A DNA stretch of 37,058 bases from Euprymna scolopes (lineage: Eukaryota; Mollusca; Cephalopoda; Sepiida; Sepiolidae), in NCBI GenBank assembly GCA_024364805.1, contig CM044500.1:93734929-93771986 (forward strand). The letters run 5' to 3'. Shown here piece after piece: positions 30,420 through 37,058 of the stretch. The translations under genes were made by a program, and so were the position numbers. The notes beneath the pieces were generated by a model. The model was not told where the DNA came from. It searched no databases and saw only the letters and a list, made by a program, of their open reading frames with translations. How positions within the stretch are numbered: the stretch's first letter is position 1; the number at the start of each line of letters is the position of its first letter.

Positions 30420-30925
30420 GGACAACAAGAGTATGAAATGAAGACACAAAACTATATATTGGTAGATATAGAATGGATCATTTATTTAATTATGGAATAC
30501 AGGCAAAATTTGGGGGATAGAAGGGACTCTTTATGCCAGGGCATTTTGAAGTCTAATTCTTCTCATCAGAAGAGTAGAGAAAGTGCTAGGTAACATAGGG
30601 AAGATGCGGCATCTAGCGTAAGGTTCATCAGGGACGAAAGAGATTAAGAGGAATTATAGAATGTTGGGGGAAGCTTTATTGCATTCTAAATAAAGAGAAG
30701 CTTATTATATATAGTATTTAACATAGTATTGAGATTCAGGGGTATATGTATTATGGCTAAATAGGGGGTGTGTTGTTGCTGCGAGGTAATTTATTTTAAC
30801 GGTTTGTGGGGGTGTCTATTTTCTATGGAGTGGGTGATTTTGATTGGTGCCATCTAAACTGCAAATGGCGGCTATAAATTTGCTTCTAATTTGGGGGGGG
30901 GGTTAAAACTGAAAGGTAATATGCG
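30417..30925 (-). mobile_element. Hammerhead-bearing repeat, Penelope-like candidate (pLTR-like segment)
   Basis: A block of distinct composition that starts at the TA microsatellite with AGTAGGACAACAAGAGTATG and holds a hammerhead motif at 30526-30575 on the minus strand. Penelope-like elements are known to carry short type I hammerheads in their terminal repeats and often sit next to AT-rich simple repeats, hence the tentative name. No reverse transcriptase or GIY-YIG domain is in the window, so it is a terminal fragment or a non-autonomous element. The right boundary is approximate. Confidence 0.5.
30526..30575 (-). ncRNA. Type I hammerhead ribozyme motif with all three stems
   Basis: On the minus strand: ACUCUU (stem I), CUGAUGA, GAAG-AAUUAGA-CUUC (stem II), AAA, AUGC-CCUG-GCAU (stem III), A (cleavage position 17), AAGAGU (closes stem I with six pairs). 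All stems pair and the AUA triplet fits NUH. The only departure from the core is A at the position equivalent to G12, which would be expected to weaken catalysis strongly in this copy. It is unrelated in sequence to the SINE-H hammerhead. Confidence 0.75.
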
Positions 30926-31094
30926 GCAATATATATATAAGTTTCTACTGTTATGATATAGGGAGTATGATCATAAGGGGGCGGTCTGAGATTAGGGTGG
31001 CAATGACTATGAGTGCGTTTAACTTGATGCAGAAGGTTAAGTATACCTATTGATGTCGAAGTGGAGGAGTAAAAAAACCATTACTACTTCTGAG

Positions 31095-31535
31095 AGTGGT
31101 AAAAATATACCAAATAATAGTAAGGTAATTATAATAGTACGAAAATTATAATAATAGTAGTAATAATAAAGCTGAAAATAAAATAGAAGTAAAATTGAAG
31201 ATAAAAATAAAGATGAAGTAAAGACAAACTTAAAGGTAAGCATTATAGATAATATTACCAATAGTTGTGGTAGAAGTAAATTCAAAATTAATGTTAATAG
31301 TGATAATGGTAGCGGTTATGGTAGCAATGACTGGGATAATAACGGGGATAATAATAATAACAACAATTATAATGATGAATATAATAAGAAGAATAGTAAA
31401 AGCGTTAAAAAGCAAAGCAATAATAAATAATGATAATAATATAAGCAGTAGTAACAATACTTCTACTACTATCTCCAGCATCACCACCATTACTACCAAT
31501 AATAATAATGAAATTACTGTTAATACTAATTATTA
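31095..31535. repeat. Degenerate AAT/GTA trinucleotide block
   Basis: Imperfect AATAAT, GTAGTA and GATAAT words for about 440 bases. The Val/Ile/Leu-rich minus frames and the Met/Ile/Thr/Asn-rich plus frame are composition artefacts, not membrane proteins. Confidence 0.88.
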
Positions 31536-31649
31536 GGGGTGTGTTAAAGAAATGGATACAGACAAGTGGGGGGGGGGGTCAGAGTAGCAGGAAAAGGGGT
31601 TGAAGCGTGAGGAGTAAGTTGTCCCTGTACAAAATAAAGAAAAATAAAG

Positions 31650-31654
<5 letters not shown>

Positions 31655-31687
<33 letters not shown>

Positions 31688-31690
31688 GAA
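31655..31690. repeat. (AT)n microsatellite
   Basis: TATATA runs broken by CATA. Another short run is at 31717-31732. Confidence 0.9.
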
Positions 31691-31744
31691 AACACAGATT
31701 AAAAAAACACACAGATTAAAATATATATATATAGAGATTTAGAA

Positions 31745-32104
31745 TAAGCCGGGAAAGCGTAAGAGTTCAGTGAATCTTTGTTTAAATTAAATTAAAGGAA
31801 TGCTTCACTGGGTATGGTAGTTTCAAGAGTCCACCTTAAAACTTTAAATTTCTTGAAGTTCGATTATAAAGCCCATCAAATTTAAGTTTATATGAACAAG
31901 CCAGGCCTAGAAAATTGAATACATACTTTCTCGTTTATGAACACGAAGGATATGTCCATCGAATCGGCGTGACTACTTACTGTAGTAGTTTCAATCTCCA
32001 AGAGATACAAGGAGCATAGTTTATAGCTGTCCTTTACACTCCATATTTCTCCAAATATTTTGTTAGGGTGGTTTTTCGTAGATGTGGGTGAAATCTTATT
32101 TCTC

Positions 32105-32105
<1 letters not shown>
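31745..32105. other. No gene recognised
   Basis: Moderately complex sequence with no coding or repeat partner found. Confidence 0.4.

Positions 32106-32141
<36 letters not shown>
32106..32141. repeat. (AT)n microsatellite
   Basis: Uninterrupted TA run next to the repeat D tail. Confidence 0.93.
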
Positions 32142-32144
32142 CTG

Positions 32145-32320
32145 ACCAAATTCGGCATTAAGTAACTCAAAAACAAGAAGTTTTGATATGCTGAAAAATT
32201 AAACAAACGTCATGAATGGATATTTGAAGATATCATCACTTGAAACATAAAACCGTTTCAAAAATGGTTGTATCCAGTCTTAACTTGAAAAGGGTTGATA
32301 TGCCGTAAAATGGGACAACC
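32145..32320 (+). repeat. Interspersed repeat D tail
   Basis: AATTCGGCATTAAGTAACTC and AAAGGGTTGATATGCCGTAA (32288 on) match the tail of 16020-16365. Confidence 0.5.
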
Positions 32321-32824
32321 ATAGTTTTAAATGACTTTAGCTTTAATGATTGATATTTCACAAGCAAAATTAGATGGAATCATCTAAAGTGACGTCTATA
32401 CAAATGTGTTTATAAAAACAGATAATCTGTGATTTTTATGTGAACGTAGATTTTCAAATTTTTATTTGAATTGTTCATCATCACATTTGGTTTAATGACC
32501 TTTTTACATGTTACCATGCTTTGTCAGTCTTTTAGAAACTGACTTTCACACTAACCTATCTCTGGCCAGATCTTTATTTATCCCTCTTTCTCTTAAGTCC
32601 ATCCTTATCACTTTCTTTTCTGTCTGACCCTGCTAGCTAAATTGTTGTACATCTACTAACCCCAAAACTTGTCCATTCTTTCAACGTGGCTATACCATCA
32701 AAAGTCTCTTGTTCGTGCACATTTCCCTATAATGTCTACTACTTTTCAATAATTCATTTTTGATTTCATTTAATCAAGTCACAGTATATATAAAACTCTT
32801 TTGGCTTATCTAAATACTTGAAGA

Positions 32825-32827
<3 letters not shown>

Positions 32828-32878
<51 letters not shown>
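32828..32878. repeat. (AT)n microsatellite with short GA run
   Basis: About 24 AT units, then GTGTGAGAGAGAGAGG. Confidence 0.93.
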
Positions 32879-32879
<1 letters not shown>

Positions 32880-32999
32880 GTGTGAGAGAGAGAGGCACAT
32901 GACAATTATTTATTCCTTAATTAAAAAAGAAAGGAAGAAACCAAATTAATAAACATAATAAATATACAATTATATAAATAATGGATTAAATTACACCTT

Positions 33000-33225
33000 A
33001 TTAGCCTTCTACTTGGAACTAAATCTGCACCCTCAACTTTTCTACATGTACTACCCAATTCTTTCAATGTGCCCATATCATCAAAGTCTCCTGATCTGCA
33101 AACATCTCCCTATACTGTTCAGATTTAATTTTCATCTGAACTCATCAGAACTAAGCCTGTCTTTAAGATTGACATTACACATCCATCATATCGTTCTAAG
33201 AATGTTGGGTTGAGGAGTTTCAAAC
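33000..33225. repeat. Interspersed repeat Y, copy 1
   Basis: CTCATCAGAACTAAGCCTGT and TTTAAGATTGACATTACACA match 35297-35340. An upstream part resembles 32640-32740 (CATCTACTAACCCC and TTCTTTCAACGTG against TACTACCCAATTCTTTCAAT). Class unknown. Confidence 0.5.
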
Positions 33226-33349
33226 ATTAAACTCTCAGGAAGGTTGCTACTATCAGCCAAGATAATTGGTGATTAGAAAGGTTTTTTATAGTTGTTAAAG
33301 GGAATTAGGTTTGTGTTAGTAGCATTTTTGGCCCCAATCTATACCTTAA

Positions 33350-33576
33350 CCCTTTACTGACAAAATTTTTTTATTCAATAAATAAATATTTTAATCATGA
33401 AACCCACACGTGACGTAAATTAGCGTGCAACTGATGCATGAACATAAACAAACCCCTCATTCACTTGTTGAACCATGCATAGACCTGTTGGACTGGCATG
33501 CCATAAGAGTAAGAAATATTTCCTATACAGGTGATTTTTGAAAGGTGATTTGAAAGCACAATTTGGCGGTAAAGGG
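33350..33576. mobile_element. piggyBac-type MITE (227 bases)
   Basis: Both sides carry TTAA (33346-33349, 33577-33580), the fixed target site of piggyBac elements. The ends are inverted: CCCTTTACTGACAAA on the left and CCCTTTACCGCCAAA (reversed) on the right. There is no coding capacity. The minus open frame 33647-33420 crosses the end and is a shadow. Confidence 0.85.
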
Positions 33577-33584
33577 TTAAGGTA

Positions 33585-34110
33585 GTCAAGCTGGTTTTTG
33601 AAAAGCGATCTCAAACATTCATTAAAAATCACGTTATATTTATTCATTAAGGATTAATAGTTCTTCAGGAACTTTTACATCTGGCTTGCTGCAACTTGGA
33701 AAATTTAACAAGAACTATGAAAATTTTTTACTCTTTATTTTGTTGATATACTGTTCAGCTGAGCCTAATATTTGAAGCTATATAAATATATACCGAGCAA
33801 AATATGACTAAAAATTGAATCTTTAAGCAATAAATAAAATGGTTTTGTTAAGAGATTAAATGTTCCACATGAGAGACATTCTATGTACTTGTATGACCAG
33901 CAATTGTTCAAACAAATTTGCTGCAACTTGATGTGTTATGACTTGTCTGTTTACGCCTTTCTCAGTCGACTGCATTCAATACAAACCGGTCTGAACACAT
34001 TAATTGTAATAATTGTGCAGCTTCAAAACATAATAATGATTGTAAAATGCAAACTAGGTTCCTCCTATTTACTTACTGCCTCCCTAGAGAAATGTTAAGC
34101 ACAAGTTCGA
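33585..34110. other. No gene recognised
   Basis: The + frame 33883-34098 has no recognisable domain and no splice signals that would fit DYNC2I2. Confidence 0.4.
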
Positions 34111-34111
34111 T

Positions 34112-34455
34112 TATTCATATTATTTGGATTCTTCGGACTACTGTTCTCATCTTGACTGTTATTTTCATAACATTTCTGTCAATGTAATCTCCAACCTTCT
34201 TAAGGTGTATCTTGTTGAACTCAAGAATCTGCACAGAATTTCAAACAGAACGCTTAATTCAATCAACAGGGATAGTATGCTCTTGCAAATCCATGGCATA
34301 GTGGATAAAGTATTTGGTAAAATTCAGTTGTAAGTTACACTCTTCTGGCGGTTGAAGGTTCAATCCTCAGTGCGAGCAACACTCAAAATACAATTGTGAA
34401 TTACTTAGGACTTCTACCTAGTCATGGCTGACAAAACGAGAGCATGCTACCCTGT
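34112..34455 (-). mobile_element. SINE-A with twin-priming inversion
   Basis: 34112-34280 is the minus-strand body and tail. 34290-34455 is the head on the + strand, with A box TGGCATAGTGG (34294-34304) and B box GGTTCAATCC (34367-34376). Read on the minus strand, an inverted 5' part precedes the 3' part, and the element's own 5' end lies at the internal junction. This is the product expected from twin priming by LINE machinery. Both parts break at the same internal word (GAGCATGCTACCCTG on the head side, GAGCATACTATCCCTG on the body side). Confidence 0.8.
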
Positions 34456-34875
34456 GACACTATGTGTTCCCTACTTAACAACTTCCCAACCCCAATGTTG
34501 TGTGCCATGGATTTTTTTTCATATTCTCTCATTCTAATTCTGCCCATGTCATCGTCTTTCACACATTGGCAGCTGTCAGCAGTACACACAGGTTTACAAA
34601 TATAAAAATAAATTCAAAACGCAATTCCAAAGGAAAACTCTGGTTTTTGTAAATATTAGTTGGACTTCTTTGGGTGCGTGTGTGACACTCCCAATCCTCT
34701 AAATACCCAAATCTACATCTATCATCTGTTAGGGTGTTTATCAGTTGGTTGATCAATTCATTTCCCCATCTGCTCTGAGCCATGATTTGTGTTCAACTGT
34801 GTCTAAACTCCAACTGCATCAAAGTCACAAACCCTTCAAATCCTAAGTATATTTCTATTGTTCAGTCATTTTCCA

Positions 34876-35205
34876 TTTTAATAACGGCCCCACCTTGTCT
34901 TTTTAATAACTGCCCTCACCTCGTCACTTTAATAACTTCCCCTATCCCGTCACTTTAATAACTGCCTCCATCCTATCAATTTCATAACTGCCCCCATCCT
35001 GTCACTTTAATAACTGCCCTCACCTCGTCACTTTAATAACTGCCCTCACCTCGTCACTTTAATACCTGTCCCCATCCCGTCACTTTAATATCTGTCCCCA
35101 TCCCGTCACTTTAATAACTGCCCCCATCCCGTCACTTTAATAACTGTCCCCATCCCGTCACTTTAATAACTGCCCTCACCTCGTCACTTTAATAACTGCC
35201 CCCAT
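34876..35205. repeat. 26-base minisatellite, about 12-13 copies
   Basis: The unit is GTCACTTTAATAACTG then CCCCCATCCC, with variants CCCTCACCTC and CCTCCATCCT. Units are directly adjacent with no spacers. The C-rich strand alternates with an AT half, so base composition is strongly skewed between strands. Confidence 0.93.
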
Positions 35206-35269
35206 ATGTTTTTCTTTGCCTTTCTCTGGCAACTGATTCTCCTACCTCAAATAATCTATATCTAAATAT

Positions 35270-35345
35270 TATCCAAATATAATCTTCCTCTGACATCATC
35301 AGATCTAGGCCCATGTTTAAGATTTGCATTACACATCCTCATTCT
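35270..35345. repeat. Interspersed repeat Y, copy 2
   Basis: ATCATCAGATCTAGGCCCAT and GTTTAAGATTTGCATTACAC match 33137-33185. Confidence 0.5.
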
Positions 35346-35349
35346 CATA

Positions 35350-36070
35350 TTGTTTCTATCTGTGCAATGCATGCCCTTTATCCTTACTAGTTATCTGTTC
35401 AACAAAACTTATTATTCATTTCTTCCATGTGTAACTTTTAATATTATTTTTATACTACATCTAAAAATATTTTTGTATGCAGTGACATTCTTTTCTTTTT
35501 TGTGTGTGTGTATGTGTGTGTTTTATTTCCAATTTGTTACCAAATTACCTCTACCTTTTTTTTGTAGTTGTTTTCTTTTGTTTGGTTTTAGTTGCAATTG
35601 AAATCTCATTATTTTATTTATATTTTTTGTCACTGATTTACATTTCAATAATAATGTGCATGTTATATTACACCTTCTTCTGTTAGTACAAGTTTTCATT
35701 TTTATTTTAAAGAATCACATGATTTTATCTCTTAATTCATTACTTTTCAACAGAACTACAAATTAGCAAACTACAACTTTTTGCAGGAGGGTCCCCCCTC
35801 ACTAGGAAAATAGGGCCACCTGTAATCATGCAGTTTCACTCTGAACCTAAATTCCTTAATTCTGTGTTTTATCTACCCCCACCACCACCACCACCACCAA
35901 ATAGATACTAGAAGGTTGTCGCTCAGGGTCAGTTGTGTTGCAAGCAAAGAAGATTACCAATGCTGAAGAGTAATGTTTTTTAAGAGCAATGTTCCCACTC
36001 TCACTATAAAATTTTCATTCTAAGAGTAATGCTTTCTAGGAATATAAAATAGTTATCCTACCTGTAGGAT
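35350..36070. other. No gene recognised; (ACC)n at 35879-35899
   Basis: T-rich; the + frames 35350-35686 are Phe/Leu/Cys-rich read-through without a start context or domain. A short ACC triplet run is the only structure seen. Confidence 0.45.
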
Positions 36071-36074
36071 TCCA

Positions 36075-36225
36075 TTTGTTAACTGGATTCAGTATTAAAT
36101 AGCCCACTGGGTGTACCAAGTTCGAATTTAGTTTCATCAAACCTGCACTTGACCTTGTCCTTTTGAAGAGGGGATAAATAAAATAACCCACAGATGGTTG
36201 ATATGCCGTAAACCAAACCTAAACA
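36075..36225 (+). repeat. Interspersed repeat D tail
   Basis: GGATTCAGTATTAAATAGCC and GGTTGATATGCCGTAAACC match the tail of 16020-16365. Confidence 0.6.
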
Positions 36226-36274
36226 ATTCTGTTTGTACTTTTTCTATAGTTGTGTTTCTTTTGTTTGTTTGTTT

Positions 36275-36655
36275 TTTTATACTTGGGAGTCACTACTTAT
36301 CAAGGCCCAAAGGCCGCTCGAGGATAAGGGTTAATGAATGTAAGAAGATAGTGTAGTAATTGTTAATGGTGTGAATTGAGTAGAATTTGATTATTTATGG
36401 AGACGGCTCGACAATAACTTGTTTACATTGGATTTGAAGGCTACTATGTTGAAGCAGGACGATGGAACAGCGTTTCACAGGCAGGCAGTTTCAGGAAAGA
36501 AATTTTGTTCATGGAATCCGCATTTAGATTTAGGAACAGATAGAGAATGGGTGGAATCGTTTATAGTGGTTGTAGCTAGTCGAGTGTTCTTTGTGAAAGT
36601 TTAACAAGTGGGAACCATAGATTGGATTTCAGTTGAACACCTGCCATGAAGATAA
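36275..36655 (-). mobile_element. LINE-B 3' end (antisense)
   Basis: A reversed poly-A (T-run at 36273-36279) is followed by the shared end TCACTACTTATCAAGGCCC and the RT C-terminal region. The copy ends about 30 bases before the U12 branch site of the intron. The + frame 36419-36604 is its shadow. Confidence 0.78.
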
Positions 36656-36684
36656 CGATGTTTAATATCTAAAGAATGTTTATT

Positions 36685-36693
36685 GTCCTTAAC
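36685..36693 (+). promoter_or_regulatory. U12-type branch site
   Basis: GTCCTTAAC against consensus TTCCTTRAY, with the branch adenosine 9-10 bases before the exon at 36702. Confidence 0.75.
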
Positions 36694-36701
36694 TAATTTA
36701 T

Positions 36702-36883
36702 GTATGGCCGATTTGATCACGAGAACATTTGTACACACAAATCTGTCCTTTGCACGTGGAATATTAACAGCCGGACATTAGACAGGAACAAGGCAAGCAC
36801 GGTTCTTGAGCAGTTTTGTTGTTTGATGAGTCTGGCTTTTCATCCAACTAATCCTGCGTGGTTGGCTGCTGGAAATTTCAATG
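36702..36883 (+). CDS. DYNC2I2: DYNC2I2 (WDR34) internal exon 4 of 4 in view
   Basis: The first base completes the split Ser codon. Then YGRFDHENICTHKSVLCTWN, INSRTLDRNKASTVLEQFCC, LMSLAFHPTNPAWLAAGNFN and the first base of a Gly codon follow. Human WDR34 (from memory) has [20 protein letters not shown], then [20 protein letters not shown]: the close of WD repeat 1 (CTWN) and the start of WD repeat 2 (LAFHPTxP). Length is 182 bases, phase 2 in and phase 1 out. The donor is GTATTTC at 36884. Together the four exons give 151 codons, roughly residues 100-260 of a protein of about 536 in human. The remaining WD repeats must lie downstream. An in-frame open run starts at 36700 by chance (ATG in the intron end). 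Confidence 0.92.
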
Positions 36884-37058
36884 GTATTTCATATCATTTT
36901 TATATTCTTTTTCTTTAAATTATTTTTTAATAACATCTAATTAAAAAGACGATATCTTGTAGTTTAAAAATTGCATTTTTAAGATTATGATGTACTGAAT
37001 GTAATGCCATTAAAATCGTATAAAATCAATTCAGTATTACATATAAAATCAATTTAGT
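36884..37058 (+). other. DYNC2I2: Start of the next DYNC2I2 intron
   Basis: GTATTTCATATC in phase 1, AT-rich, no exon before the window ends. Confidence 0.7.

Larger units (their letters stand above)
20863..36701 (+). other. DYNC2I2: Giant U12-type (minor spliceosome) intron, AT-AT ends
   Basis: 5' splice site ATATCCTTC at 20863-20871 fits the U12 consensus RTATCCTTY fully. The branch-site-like GTCCTTAAC at 36685-36693 differs from consensus TTCCTTRAY only at the first base and lies 9-10 bases before the end, the spacing expected for U12 introns. There is no polypyrimidine tract at the 3' end, also typical. To keep the protein in frame the intron must end ...AATTTAT, giving AT-AT; since the next base is G, an ancestral terminal AC could have become AT by CpG decay. 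Most of its 15.8 kb is mobile elements. Confidence 0.75.

Noticed and set aside
31037-31536. Hydrophobic frames on both strands that mimic membrane proteins
   Set aside because: Degenerate AAT/GTA triplet repeat gives Val/Ile/Leu or Met/Ile/Asn runs; overlapping open frames on both strands confirm composition.
34876-35205. CRISPR-like array
   Set aside because: Repeats are directly adjacent with no spacers, and the context is eukaryotic; it is a minisatellite.
36703-36720. Alternative AT-AC end of the U12 intron at GATCAC
   Set aside because: It would remove the conserved YGRFDH segment, shift the frame into a stop, and lie too far (about 27 bases) from the branch site.

Overview
This window looks like nuclear DNA of an AT-rich, repeat-laden invertebrate. 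The mix of tRNA-derived SINEs, CR1/Jockey-type LINEs, Helitrons, Tc1/mariner copies and hammerhead-bearing elements, with a host intron of about 16 kb, fits a lophotrochozoan such as a mollusc, perhaps a cephalopod. That placement is an inference from repeat content. One gene is certain: four internal exons on the + strand (15157-15295, 16869-16948, 20810-20862, 36702-36883) encode part of DYNC2I2 (WDR34), an intermediate chain of the dynein-2 motor of intraflagellar transport. Reading frame and splice phases agree at every junction. The 5' exons lie upstream, or were not recognised, and the 3' exons lie downstream of the window.

The third intron in view (20863-36701, about 15.8 kb) looks like a minor-spliceosome (U12-type) intron. 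It starts ATATCCTTC and has a near-perfect U12 branch site, GTCCTTAAC, 9-10 bases before its end. The only end that keeps the conserved protein in frame makes it an unusual AT-AT intron.

Layout. 1-480: possible LTR-element remnant. 1.29-3.53 kb: an antisense LINE interrupted by a sense copy of the same group. 5.2-9.8 kb: SINE, Helitron helicase fossil, purine-rich block, second Helitron end, nearly readable Tc1 transposase, pogo-like MITE. 9.8-14.75 kb: LINE pieces, a tRNA-headed element with a hammerhead motif, a mariner remnant, and a LINE running into the 193-base assembly gap. 15.1-20.9 kb: the first three DYNC2I2 exons, with repeats between them, including a short Helitron ending 34 bases before exon 2. 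20.9-36.7 kb: the giant intron, filled with Helitrons, a hAT MITE inside a SINE, a palindromic hammerhead element inside a mariner, a second hammerhead family, a piggyBac MITE, a SINE with a twin-priming inversion, and minisatellites.

Apart from DYNC2I2 I see no intact host gene, no rRNA or functional tRNA gene, and no CRISPR array. Most open frames in the window are chance readings of repeats. The most unusual signals are the U12 intron and two unrelated families of mobile element with hammerhead self-cleaving ribozyme motifs. In one of these the inferred ancestral ribozyme can be read from CpG decay in its two arms, and one arm begins at the predicted self-cleavage site.
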